A stretch of DNA of 13,070 nucleotides, from contig JACQRD010000004.1 of the NCBI GenBank assembly GCA_016206675.1, positions 1 to 13,070 of the forward strand. Direction: 5' to 3'. Within the stretch, counting starts at the first letter, position 1. The number at the start of each line of letters is the position of its first letter. A program made the translations under genes and the position numbers. This document shows positions 1 through 6,790 of the stretch, piece by piece. The notes under the pieces were generated by a model. That model made no database searches and had not been told where the DNA came from. It worked only from the letters and a program-made list of their open reading frames with translations. The DNA is from Candidatus Omnitrophota bacterium (GTDB lineage: Bacteria > Omnitrophota > Gorgyraeia > Aquiviventales > Aquiviventaceae).

Positions 1-264
1 CTCCGCCGGGCTGAACCGCAGATTCGCTCGCCGGGCTTGCCGGAGGCCCTCCAAGCGCGCGGGGCACCTGCAGCGGCGCCGCGGACCGGACCGCGAGTGA
101 CTGTGCGGGCTCAGCCCGGAGCCCGCACCGGAGCGAGCGGACGGCCACGGCACCGCAACGCCGGCGGAGCAGCGACATCGCAGGCCCCGCTGCCCTGGCG
201 TGCGGCGACACCTGGCGCGCGCGCGTTGACAGCGTCGAGGCGGGCATGCTATCCTGCCGCCCGC
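1..264. other. Upstream region without a convincing gene
   Basis: These 264 bases are very GC-rich. The comF reading frame stays open leftward to an ATG at 37, but the encoded Pro/Arg/Ala-rich peptide does not resemble the start of any ComF protein, and a promoter lies inside it at 226-255, so I do not count it as coding. On the minus strand a frame beginning with ATG at 178 stays open to the window edge (about 59 codons, Arg/Ala-rich). It could be the start of a divergent gene, but open frames of this size are expected by chance at this GC content. I see no RNA gene here. Confidence 0.5.
226..255 (+). promoter_or_regulatory. Sigma70-like promoter for the comF-lptF-lptG operon
   Basis: A perfect -35 hexamer TTGACA (226-231) is followed after 18 bases by TATCCT (250-255), four of six matches to TATAAT. 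A perfect TTGACA is unlikely by chance in such GC-rich DNA. Transcription would begin around 261-263, only a few bases before the comF ATG at 265, so the mRNA would be leaderless or nearly so. No Shine-Dalgarno sequence precedes that ATG, which agrees. The site is read from sequence only. Confidence 0.6.
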
Positions 265-1047
265 ATGCATTTGCTAACGTCCTTCGTGAATCTGCTCTAC
301 CCCCCGACGTGTGTCCTGTGCCGAGCAAATCTCTCCGCCTCCGGCGCCACGGACGGCGCGTTGTTCTGCAGCGGTTGCCGTGCCGGCATGCCGCGCTGCG
401 GGCCACCGGTGTGCGCGGCCTGCGGCCTTGAGCTGCCGGGGGCCTTCGACGCCATCCTCCGCTGCGCCCGCTGCCGCCGATTCCCGCCCGCGTTTCAGGC
501 GGCCGCAGCCCCATGGCGCTACGAAGGCACCGCTCAAGAGGCGCTGCGGCAGTTCAAGTACCGCCAGCGGCACCGCCTCGGCGAGTGGCTGGCCGACGGG
601 ATGGCCGCCGCCGCCGGTGCGCGCTTTCCCCTCGATGAGATCGACCTGATCGTGCCGGTGCCGCCGCATTGGCTGGCCAACCGGCTGCGCGGATTCGATG
701 CGCCGCACCATCTCGCCCGCCGCCTCGCACGACAGCTGGGCAAACCGCACGCGCGTCGGGCGCTGCGCCGCACGCGATGGACCGCCACGCAAACGCGCCT
801 GTCGTGGACCAAGCGGCGGCGCAATGTCCACGGGGCGTTCGCCGCCAAGCCGCAGATGGTGCGCAACCGAACGGTCCTGCTGGTGGATGACGTGCTGACC
901 AGCGGGGCGACCGCCGACGCGTGTGCTCGCGCGCTGCGTGCCGCGGGCGCTTCCCGCGTGTTCGTTGTAACTGCCGCGAGAACCCCCTTTGTGCGCCGCG
1001 CAATCCGCAATCCGCAATCCGCAATCCGCAATGCGTGCTCACGATGA
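265..1047 (+). CDS. comF: ComF family protein (zinc-finger phosphoribosyltransferase-like)
   Basis: The 260-residue protein has the ComF layout. The N-terminal part carries CxxC pairs (C16/C19, C35/C38, C50/C53, C67/C70) that probably bind zinc. The C-terminal part is a type I phosphoribosyltransferase fold with the PRPP-loop motif VLLVDDVLTSGAT (about 204-216). ComF proteins act in DNA uptake during transformation in some bacteria, and are widespread with uncertain roles elsewhere. I chose the ATG at 265 because MHLLTSFVNLLYPPTC matches the usual ComF start and a promoter lies just upstream. The family normally ends near ARTP (here residue 241). The last 19 residues are extra and are largely encoded by a GCAATCC tandem array (residues about 246-256). 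The stop overlaps the lptF start (ATGA), implying translational coupling. Confidence 0.9.
   Translation: MHLLTSFVNLLYPPTCVLCRANLSASGATDGALFCSGCRAGMPRCGPPVCAACGLELPGAFDAILRCARCRRFPPAFQAAAAPWRYEGTAQEALRQFKYRQRHRLGEWLADGMAAAAGARFPLDEIDLIVPVPPHWLANRLRGFDAPHHLARRLARQLGKPHARRALRRTRWTATQTRLSWTKRRRNVHGAFAAKPQMVRNRTVLLVDDVLTSGATADACARALRAAGASRVFVVTAARTPFVRRAIRNPQSAIRNACSR
1000..1032 (+). repeat. Tandem heptamer array (GCAATCC)4 plus a partial unit
   Basis: Four perfect copies of GCAATCC (1000-1027) are followed by a partial fifth, GCAAT. The array lies inside the 3' end of comF, where it reads as AIRNPQSAIRN, and stops 11 bases before the lptF ATG. A 7-bp unit shifts frame each copy, so the peptide repeats every seven residues and no stop is created in this frame. 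It belongs to the same 4 x 7 bp class as the arrays at other gene boundaries in this window. Confidence 0.93.
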
Positions 1048-2135
1048 GGCTCTTGCGCACCTACCTCTTACGAGAACACTCCGGGCCGTTCTTCGTGACG
1101 ATGGGGGGCCTCACCGCCGTCCTGCTGGTGGGCAACTTGGTGAAGTTCGCCGAGCTGGTGATCGCCAAAGGGGTCAGCCTCTTCGACATCGTGCGGTTGA
1201 TCATCTACCTGATCCCCTTCATGCTGACCTTCACCATCCCCATGGCCTGCCTCATCGCCATGATCCTTGCCTTCGGGCGCCTCAGCAGCGATTACGAGCT
1301 GATCGCCATGCGGGCTTCCGGGGTCGCCCCGGCTAGGCTGGTCTCCCCGATGCTGATCGTGGGGCTCATCTTCTCGGTGCTGCTGGTGGCGGTCAACGAC
1401 CGGCTGGTGCCGGCCTCGCGGCTGGCCTTCCGCAAACAGCTCAAGGCGATCGGCGTGCAGCAGCCCACAGCCTACCTGGAATCCGGCATCTTCATCAAGG
1501 ACTTCCCCCCGTACGTGATCTTCGTCTACGGCGTGGAGGGCCAACGGCTGAACAACGTGCGCATTTATGAGCCCCAGCCGAACGGCCCGACCCGGACCAT
1601 CATCGCGGATCGCGGCGTCTTTGAGCGCCTGCCGAACCGGCGCGGCGTGCAATTGAAGCTCTCCGACGGCACGGTGGATGAGTGGGATCCGATGCATCCC
1701 GGTGCCTTCACCAAAGCCGTCTTCTCCACGTATACGATGGCCCTGCAGACCACCACGGAGGACCCGGACCGCATCGGCAAGAAGATCAAGGAGCTGACCT
1801 TGAAGGAGCTGACGGCGGAGCGGCGGCGCCTCATCGCCGAGAGCATCGACCCGCTGCCGGTCAGCCTGGAGCTGCACCGCCGCATCGCAGGCCCCTTCGC
1901 CGTGCTGGTCTTCATCCTCTTCGGGCTGGCGCTGGGCCTGCGGCTGCACCATCACGAACGGCTGGTTGGCTACGCCTGGGTGCTGGGGATCTTTATGTCC
2001 TACTACCTCGCCACGATCGGCATGAGTGCTGTCGCCTTAAAAGACTGGGTGCCGGCCTGGGCGGCGATGTGGACGCCTAATCTCCTCGGCACGGCCATCA
2101 GCCTGCCCATGATGCTTCGTGCGATTCGTCGCTAA
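1044..2135 (+). CDS. lptF: LPS export permease LptF (YjgP/YjgQ family)
   Basis: This 363-residue inner-membrane protein is one of two permease subunits expected to work with the ATPase LptB to lift lipopolysaccharide out of the inner membrane towards the LptC-LptA bridge. It has the family layout. Membrane segments lie near 14-36, 48-76 and 98-118, then a periplasmic beta-jellyroll of about 120-270, then three more membrane segments near 281-300, 308-330 and 338-358. The signature stretch YELIAMRASGVAP (84-96) is present. It starts in the ATGA overlap with comF and has no Shine-Dalgarno sequence of its own, so it probably depends on coupling. Assignment as LptF rather than LptG rests on gene order (first of the pair) and is less certain than the family. 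lptB, lptC and lptA are not in the window. Confidence 0.92.
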   Translation: MRLLRTYLLREHSGPFFVTMGGLTAVLLVGNLVKFAELVIAKGVSLFDIVRLIIYLIPFMLTFTIPMACLIAMILAFGRLSSDYELIAMRASGVAPARLVSPMLIVGLIFSVLLVAVNDRLVPASRLAFRKQLKAIGVQQPTAYLESGIFIKDFPPYVIFVYGVEGQRLNNVRIYEPQPNGPTRTIIADRGVFERLPNRRGVQLKLSDGTVDEWDPMHPGAFTKAVFSTYTMALQTTTEDPDRIGKKIKELTLKELTAERRRLIAESIDPLPVSLELHRRIAGPFAVLVFILFGLALGLRLHHHERLVGYAWVLGIFMSYYLATIGMSAVALKDWVPAWAAMWTPNLLGTAISLPMMLRAIRR

Positions 2136-2142
2136 TGAATCA

Positions 2143-2239
2143 AGAAGGCTTCAGAGGGTTGAAGAAGGCTCCAGAAGGCCAGAGGGCCTAGAAGGCATGC
2201 CTTCTAAAGCCTTCTCGAGCCTTCTCAAGCCCTCTTAAA
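2143..2239. repeat. Inverted decamer array forming a long imperfect hairpin
   Basis: The 107-bp lptF-lptG spacer is almost entirely a folded repeat. The left arm has four units of 10 bp built on AGAAGGCTnn (2143-2182). The right arm has four units built on CCTTCTnnAG (2200-2239). At the apex, 2189-2206 is a perfect 18-bp palindrome, TAGAAGGCATGCCTTCTA. Outward, AGAGGG (2153-2158) pairs with CCCTCT (2230-2235) with further AGAAGGCTC/GAGCCTTCT pairing between. There is no T-run after it, so it does not look like an intrinsic terminator. It ends three bases before the lptG ATG, and no ordinary Shine-Dalgarno is seen there. Confidence 0.9.
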
Positions 2240-2242
2240 TCA

Positions 2243-3328
2243 ATGCGCTTACTGGATCGGTACGCCGTCCGGCAATTGCTGCCGGTGTGGCTCTGGTGCC
2301 TGGCCGTCTTCACCTTCCTCAGCTGCCTGATCGATCTCTTCGAGCATCTGGATGAGATTCTGCGCTTCCGCGTGCCGGCGCAGACGATCCTGCAGTACTA
2401 CCTGAACTTCGCCCCCATCGTCTTCGTGAAGGCCTCCCCGCTGGCGCTACTGCTGGCCTCGGCCTTCGTCGCCGGCCGGCTCAGTCGCCACCAGGAGTTC
2501 CTGGCCATGAACGCCAGCGGCACAAGCCTGCTGCGCGCCGCCGTGCCGTTTCTCTTTGTGGGATGGCTGGCCACGCTCGCGGTGTTGTTCGTGAATGACA
2601 CCGTTGTCCCCCGCAGCACCGCGGCCTATGAGCGCATCCGGGAGGATGCCTTCCGGGGCCAGCGCGGCTCGCGGATCATCCAGAATGTGGCGATGCTGGA
2701 TTCGATGAACCGGCTCTATCATGCGCGCGAGCTGGACCTCAAGGCGAAGGAGCTCCATGATCTCACCGTCTTGGAGCATGACTGGAACAACCGCCCCACC
2801 AAAAGCCTCAATACGCCGCGGGCGGTGTGGACCACGCATGGGTGGCTCCTCCTTGGCGGGATCATTTACCGCATCGGCCCCGGCGGCACCGTTGAAGGCG
2901 AGCCGATGCCCTTCGTCGACCGGCTCATCGCCTATCCCGTCACCCCCCGATCCTTCGCCGAGCCTGAGGCGCGGCCGGAGACGATGCGCTTCGGCCAGCT
3001 GCGCGTTCTGATGCAGCGGTTGCGGCAGAACCGCACATGGGATTTGCGCAAGCATTGGGTGGAGCTCTTCGCGAAGGTGAGCCTGCCGCTGATGAATCTG
3101 GTGATCGGCTTCATCGGCTTCGCCGGCGCAACACAGCCCCAGTTGCGCGGCAACCTCAAAGGCTTGGGGACGAGCCTGCTCTGGGGGCTGCTCTACTATC
3201 TGGCCGTGGGGCTCGGCCAGGGCATCGGTAAGGAGAGGCTGCTGTGGATACCGCCGCTGGTGGCGGTCGCCGCCCCGCATGCCGGCGCCGTCTGGTGGTG
3301 TTTGCGCGTGATTCGTAAATCCCCGTAA
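2243..3328 (+). CDS. lptG: LPS export permease LptG (YjgP/YjgQ family)
   Basis: This 361-residue protein is the partner of the upstream LptF in the inner-membrane LPS transporter. It shows membrane segments near 12-31, 50-79 and 98-120, a periplasmic domain of about 120-270, then segments near 278-296, 309-328 and 334-354. The stretch HQEFLAMNASGTSLL (83-97) matches the coupling-helix region also seen in LptF. It begins MRLLDRYAVRQ, closely parallel to MRLLRTYLLRE of LptF, as expected of paralogues. There is no recognisable Shine-Dalgarno before the ATG; the preceding 100 bp are an inverted repeat. Its stop codon TAA overlaps the first unit of a CAGCACA-type array, and a terminator follows. 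LptG versus LptF is assigned by order. Confidence 0.92.
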   Translation: MRLLDRYAVRQLLPVWLWCLAVFTFLSCLIDLFEHLDEILRFRVPAQTILQYYLNFAPIVFVKASPLALLLASAFVAGRLSRHQEFLAMNASGTSLLRAAVPFLFVGWLATLAVLFVNDTVVPRSTAAYERIREDAFRGQRGSRIIQNVAMLDSMNRLYHARELDLKAKELHDLTVLEHDWNNRPTKSLNTPRAVWTTHGWLLLGGIIYRIGPGGTVEGEPMPFVDRLIAYPVTPRSFAEPEARPETMRFGQLRVLMQRLRQNRTWDLRKHWVELFAKVSLPLMNLVIGFIGFAGATQPQLRGNLKGLGTSLLWGLLYYLAVGLGQGIGKERLLWIPPLVAVAAPHAGAVWWCLRVIRKSP

Positions 3329-3354
3329 GCAAACAGCACACAGCAGACAGCAAA
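3327..3354 (+). repeat. Heptamer array, CAGCACA type, 4 units
   Basis: Four 7-bp units, AAGCAAA-CAGCACA-CAGCAGA-CAGCAAA, begin inside the lptG stop codon and end 12 bases before the terminator stem. The copies vary at one to three positions. The array is the near-inverse of the TGTGCTG-type array on the other side of the terminator. Over 31 aligned positions I count 26 matches between one and the reverse complement of the other. Confidence 0.82.
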
Positions 3355-3364
3355 CAGTGACAAC

Positions 3365-3395
3365 AAAAAGACCCGCGAACTTCTGCGGGTCTTTT
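3365..3395. terminator. Bidirectional intrinsic terminator between lptG and ahcY
   Basis: A perfect 11-bp stem AAAAGACCCGC (3366-3376) / GCGGGTCTTTT (3385-3395) encloses an 8-base loop. It has T-runs on the 3' side in both directions. It sits between two convergent operons and would stop both. Confidence 0.93.
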
Positions 3396-3406
3396 GGCTT
3401 TTACTG

Positions 3407-3434
3407 TGTGCTGCCTGCTGATTGCTGTGTGCTA
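3407..3434 (-). repeat. Heptamer array, CAGCACA type (inverse), 4 units
   Basis: Four 7-bp units on the plus strand, TGTGCTG-CCTGCTG-ATTGCTG-TGTGCTA, end two bases before the ahcY stop codon. On the minus strand these read as CAGCACA-type words downstream of ahcY, the same orientation relative to the gene as the array behind lptG. With that array it makes an outer, imperfect stem around the terminator. Confidence 0.8.
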
Positions 3435-3436
3435 CT

Positions 3437-4699
3437 CTACGTCCCTACCTCCCAACTGGAGAGATACCGCTGCTGCTCAGGCGTCAGCGTGTCGATAGCA
3501 ATGCCGAGCGCCTTGAGCTTCAGCCGGGCGATTTCCCGGTCGATGGCTTTCGGCACCGGGTAGACGTGGCGGCCGAGTTCGGCGCTGTGCTGCACCAGGT
3601 AGTCCGCGGCGAGCGCCTGGTTCGCAAAGGACATGTCCATCACCCCCGGCGGGTGCCCTTCGGCGCAGGCGAGATTGACGAGCCGCCCCTCCCCTAAGAC
3701 ATTGATGCGCCGGCCGTTCTTCAAGCAGTACTGCTCGATACCCGGCCGCATGACCTGCCGGCCCTTCGACAGCCGTTTCAGCGCCTTCAAATCGATCTCC
3801 ACGTCGAAGTGCCCGGAGTTGGACACGATCGCGCCGTCCTGCATCTTCAGAAAATGGCTCGTGGTCAGCACGCTGGAGCAGCCGGTGACCGTCACGAAAA
3901 TGTCGCCCTTCGACGCGGCCGCAGCCATCGGCATCACCTGAAACCCGTCCATGATCGCCTCAAGGCCCTTCACCGGGTCGATTTCCGTGACGATCACGTG
4001 CGCCCCCTGGCCGCGCGCCCGCTGGGCCAGCCCCTTGCCGCACCAGCCGTAGCCGGCGACGACGAACACCGAGCCGGCCAGCAGGCGGTTGGTCGCGCGC
4101 ACAATCCCGTCGATCGTCGACTGGCCGGTGCCGTAGCGGTTATCGAAGAGGTGCTTCGTGTCCGCGTCGTTGACCGCGATCACCGGATAGCGCAGCTGAT
4201 CGGCCGCATCCAGGCTCTTCAGGCGGATGACGCCGGTGGTCGTCTCCTCCGTCCCGCCGATGACCTTGCCCCCGTAGCGGGCGGGTGCCTTGTGGATGGT
4301 GGAGACCAGATCGGCGCCGTCGTCCATCGTGATGTGCGGCCCAGCCGCCAGCGCCGCCGTGATATGGTCGTAATACATTCTACGGCCTTCGCCGCGGATC
4401 GCGTAGACGGAGATCCCATAATCCTTCACCAAGCTGGCGGCGACGTCATCCTGGGTGGAGAGCGGATTCGAGGCGCAGAGGCCGACCTGCGCGCCGCCGG
4501 CCTTGAGGGTCATCATGAGGTGGGCGGTCTCCGTCGTCACGTGGAGGCAGCACGCCAGCCGGATGCCCTTCAGCGGCTTCGTCCGGGCGAACCGCTGTCG
4601 AATCTGCAGCAGCACCGGCATCTGGCTCTCCGCCCACTCAATTTTCGCCCGTCCCGCCCTCGCCAACCCCGCGTTCTTGATATGATGCTTCTGCGCCAC
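3437..4699 (-). CDS. ahcY: Adenosylhomocysteinase (S-adenosylhomocysteine hydrolase)
   Basis: This 420-residue cytosolic enzyme splits S-adenosylhomocysteine into adenosine and homocysteine, relieving product inhibition of methyltransferases. Substrate-site motifs are CLHVTTETAHLM (51-62), CASNPLSTQDD (75-85), MDDGAD (125-130) and GGTEETTTGV (148-157). The NAD-binding part includes DNRYGTGQSTIDGI (186-199) and VAGYGWCGKG (214-223). NSGHFDVEID lies further on. The protein ends in SWEVGT and lacks the KPxxYRY-type tail of long eukaryotic-type enzymes, as in the shorter bacterial and archaeal forms. The start is GTG at 4699, chosen because a perfect AGGAGG lies 7 bases upstream and no ATG is better placed. 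It follows metK by 48 bp in the same direction, fitting a shared methyl-cycle role. Confidence 0.97.
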   Translation of the reverse strand: MAQKHHIKNAGLARAGRAKIEWAESQMPVLLQIRQRFARTKPLKGIRLACCLHVTTETAHLMMTLKAGGAQVGLCASNPLSTQDDVAASLVKDYGISVYAIRGEGRRMYYDHITAALAAGPHITMDDGADLVSTIHKAPARYGGKVIGGTEETTTGVIRLKSLDAADQLRYPVIAVNDADTKHLFDNRYGTGQSTIDGIVRATNRLLAGSVFVVAGYGWCGKGLAQRARGQGAHVIVTEIDPVKGLEAIMDGFQVMPMAAAASKGDIFVTVTGCSSVLTTSHFLKMQDGAIVSNSGHFDVEIDLKALKRLSKGRQVMRPGIEQYCLKNGRRINVLGEGRLVNLACAEGHPPGVMDMSFANQALAADYLVQHSAELGRHVYPVPKAIDREIARLKLKALGIAIDTLTPEQQRYLSSWEVGT

Positions 4700-4706
4700 C
4701 GTTGTT

Positions 4707-4712
4707 CCTCCT
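4707..4712 (-). promoter_or_regulatory. Shine-Dalgarno that fixes the GTG start of ahcY
   Basis: AGGAGG on the minus strand lies 7 bases before GTG at 4699. It directly abuts the end of the metK-ahcY repeat array, so the array stops exactly where the ribosome site begins. Confidence 0.85.
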
Positions 4713-4740
4713 ACTGTGTGCTGATGACTGTGTGCTGACG
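4713..4740. repeat. Two copies of a 14-bp (2 x 7) repeat, CAGCACA type
   Basis: On the plus strand ACTGTGTGCTGATG (4713-4726) is followed by ACTGTGTGCTGACG (4727-4740), then a partial ACTG. The total is again 28 bp. It fills nearly all of the metK-ahcY spacer, between the metK stop and the ahcY Shine-Dalgarno. The core TGTGCTG is the same word as in the arrays near 3407, 6791 and 12309. Confidence 0.88.
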
Positions 4741-4747
4741 ACTGCCG

Positions 4748-5893
4748 TTAGTGTTTCCGCGCAGCACGCTTGATCTCATTGACCCGATCCAGCTCTTCCC
4801 ACGTGAAGCCTTCGTTCTCGCGGCCGAAGTGGCCATAGGCTGCCGTCTTCAAGTAGATCGGCCGGCGCAGCTTGAGCATCCGGATGATGCCCAGCGGTGT
4901 CAGATCGAAGACCTCGCGGATGATCTTGACGAGGCTGGGCTCCGGCAGCTTGCCTGTCCCATGCGCGGTGACCATGATCGAGACCGGCTCCGCCACGCCG
5001 ATGGCGTAGGCGAGCTGGATCTCGCATTGATCCGCCAGCCCGGCCGCCACGAAATTCTTCGCGATGTAGCGCGCCACGTAGGCCGCGGAGCGGTCCACCT
5101 TGGTCGGATCCTTGCCCGAGAAGGCGCCGCCGCCATGGCCGATCACACCGCCGTAGGTGTCCATGATGATCTTGCGCCCCGTCAGGCCCGTGTCTCCCAT
5201 CGGCCCGCCGACTTCAAACCGGCCGGTGGGATTGACGAAGATCTTGGTCTTCTTGTCCACCCACTGCTTCGGCACGATCGGCCCGATGACCAGCTCCCGC
5301 ATGTCCGCCCGGATGCGCGAGAGCGGCACGCCTGCGCGGTGGTGCGCGCTGACGACGATCGCCTCCACACGCCCGATGTGGCCGTCATGATACTCCACGG
5401 TCACCTGGGTTTTCCCGTCGGGCCGCAGGTAGTCGACCAGGCGCTGCTTGCGCACCTCGGAGAGCCGGCGCGACAGCCGATGGGCCAGCATGATCGGCAG
5501 CGGCATGAACTCGGGCGTCTCGTGGGTAGCGTAGCCGAACATCATGCCCTGATCCCCCGCGCCGCCCTTGTCCACCCCCAGGGCGATATCCGGCGACTGG
5601 GCTTGGATGGCCGTTGACACGCCGCAGGTCTTCGAGGCGAAGCCGTGCTCCGGCTGGTCGTAGCCGATGGTGTGGATGGTCTCCCGGACGATCTGGGGGA
5701 TTTCAATGTAGCAGGAGGTCGTAATTTCTCCTGCCACGAACGCCAAGCCGGTGGTGACCAGCGCCTCGCAGGCCACGCGCCCGTTCGGGTCCTTTTCGTA
5801 GATCGCATCCAAGACCGCATCGGAAATCTGGTCCGCGATCTTGTCGGGATGCCCTTCCGTCACCGACTCCGACGTAAACAAATGCCGCTTCAT
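4748..5893 (-). CDS. metK: S-adenosylmethionine synthetase (methionine adenosyltransferase)
   Basis: This 381-residue cytosolic enzyme makes SAM from methionine and ATP. It is full length for the bacterial family (about 380-400). Signatures are TEGHPDKIADQISDAVLD (12-29, ATP and metal site), GAGDQGMMFGYATHE (111-125, the classic GAGDQG motif), KTQVTVEY (161-168) and GGGAFSGKDPTKVDRSAAY (254-272, the second classic motif, binding phosphate). The ATG at 5893 is supported by an AGGAG (minus strand, 5904-5900) with 6 bases between. ahcY follows in the same orientation, linking SAM synthesis with SAH removal. The 159 bp upstream contain an elaborate inverted repeat but no riboswitch that I recognise. 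Confidence 0.98.
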   Translation of the reverse strand: MKRHLFTSESVTEGHPDKIADQISDAVLDAIYEKDPNGRVACEALVTTGLAFVAGEITTSCYIEIPQIVRETIHTIGYDQPEHGFASKTCGVSTAIQAQSPDIALGVDKGGAGDQGMMFGYATHETPEFMPLPIMLAHRLSRRLSEVRKQRLVDYLRPDGKTQVTVEYHDGHIGRVEAIVVSAHHRAGVPLSRIRADMRELVIGPIVPKQWVDKKTKIFVNPTGRFEVGGPMGDTGLTGRKIIMDTYGGVIGHGGGAFSGKDPTKVDRSAAYVARYIAKNFVAAGLADQCEIQLAYAIGVAEPVSIMVTAHGTGKLPEPSLVKIIREVFDLTPLGIIRMLKLRRPIYLKTAAYGHFGRENEGFTWEELDRVNEIKRAARKH

Positions 5894-5919
5894 TTATCGC
5901 TCCTCTCGTCTCACGGTGT

Positions 5920-6041
5920 TCGGTTATCGGTTACGTTGCCCGTATCGTTGTTCGGCGACGGCGTTCGTCTGAGGCACGTGACGAATAACGTCACCGATAG
6001 ACGAAACGGGCCACGTCACCGACAAACGTAACCGACAAACG
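5920..6041. repeat. Nested inverted repeat in the spacer upstream of metK
   Basis: The spacer holds two TCGGTTA heptamers (5920-5933) and, on the other side, two 13-bp copies of TyACCGACAAACG (6016-6041). TCGGTTACGTT (5927-5937) pairs perfectly with AACGTAACCGA (6025-6035). Further in, GCCCGT (5938-5943) pairs with ACGGGC (6006-6011), TCGTCT (5965-5970) with AGACGA (5999-6004), and GTGACG (5978-5983) with CGTCAC (5989-5994) around the apex AATAA. Together these could fold into one branched or bulged hairpin in the metK leader. I cannot tell whether a promoter lies within it. Confidence 0.75.
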
Positions 6042-6052
6042 GACGATCGTTC

Positions 6053-6787
6053 TCACCGCCAGGTCTTCACCACCGTGTCGTACTCTTCTTTCGTCCCGAT
6101 GTCATGCCACACCCCAGGCATCATGAGGCCGTAGACCGCCACGTGGTGGGCCAGCCACGCGAGAAAGTAGCCGGGCGCATCCGTATTCTCGCCGGCGTCG
6201 ATATACTCGCGGATCTTCCCGCACATCATCGCGGGGAAATAATAGACGCACAGAGCCACTTCGGCCGAGGGCGGCTGGGCCGACTTCTCGGCGAACTGGA
6301 TGACGCGCGAGGAGGCATCCCGCACCACCACGCCGAACTGCGTGGCCGCCGACGGCGAGGAGGCCTGCCAGAGTGCCACACTCGGCGCAGGGCGATGCCG
6401 TTGCGCCTGGGCGACGAACTCCGCCAGCGGCCATCGAAAGAGGTTGTCCGTGCCGACCACCAGCAGATCGTCCGATGGCCCGGCCTCGTTGCGTGCTAGC
6501 TCCAAGTCGCGGATGGCCCCCAAGCGCGTCTCGGCGGTTGAGGTGCCGTCATCCAGCACGCGCACATCGGCCTGGCGGTCGCGCTGCCACTGGCGGAACG
6601 GCTCGGCAAATCGGTGGTTGGTCACCAGGATCCGCTGGCTGACGTCCGGCACTTCCAGCACGCTGCGCAGCACCTCATCGAGAATGACCCCGCGGCCCAG
6701 CGGCAGCAGGGCCTTCGGCGTTTCCTTCGTGAGCGGATAGAGGCGCGTCGCATAGCCCGCGGCCAGTAAGATGACGGTAATGCTCAT
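6053..6787 (-). CDS. Sugar-phosphate nucleotidyltransferase (NTP_transferase family)
   Basis: This 244-residue protein has the nucleotidyltransferase signature LAAGYATRLYPLTKETPKALLPLG (8-31), a variant of the usual LAAGxGTR...PK loop with Ala in place of the conserved Gly, and a GTDN motif where the family usually has a GD metal-binding pair. Such enzymes activate a sugar-1-phosphate with UTP, dTTP, CTP or GTP to give an NDP-sugar. The substrate cannot be read from sequence. Its short length is that of a bare catalytic domain, with no hexapeptide-repeat acyltransferase attached. I start at ATG 6787 (MSITVILLAAG). The frame is open ten codons further, but those codons are repeat array (LCAVCCVL), not protein-like. 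No Shine-Dalgarno is seen; the leader is the array. It lies between ptsI and metK, with no obvious pathway link to either. Confidence 0.85.
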   Translation of the reverse strand: MSITVILLAAGYATRLYPLTKETPKALLPLGRGVILDEVLRSVLEVPDVSQRILVTNHRFAEPFRQWQRDRQADVRVLDDGTSTAETRLGAIRDLELARNEAGPSDDLLVVGTDNLFRWPLAEFVAQAQRHRPAPSVALWQASSPSAATQFGVVVRDASSRVIQFAEKSAQPPSAEVALCVYYFPAMMCGKIREYIDAGENTDAPGYFLAWLAHHVAVYGLMMPGVWHDIGTKEEYDTVVKTWR

Positions 6788-6790
6788 TGA

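Noticed and set aside
37..264. In-frame upstream extension of comF to an ATG at 37
   Set aside because: The peptide is low-complexity and unlike any ComF start, and a good promoter lies within it just before the ATG at 265.
1068..1955. Long open frame (295 codons) antisense to lptF
   Set aside because: It is His/Gln/Asp-rich shadow coding from GC-skewed codon positions, opposite a clearly conserved gene.
3327..3434. The arrays as a CRISPR
   Set aside because: Units are 7 bp with no unique spacers between them and no cas genes nearby.
3809..4738. Long open frame (309 codons) antisense to ahcY
   Set aside because: It lies opposite a fully recognisable enzyme and has no family signature or ribosome site of its own.
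5894..6052. SAM riboswitch upstream of metK
   Set aside because: I could not place the conserved core of any known SAM riboswitch class. The structure is built from repeated words instead.
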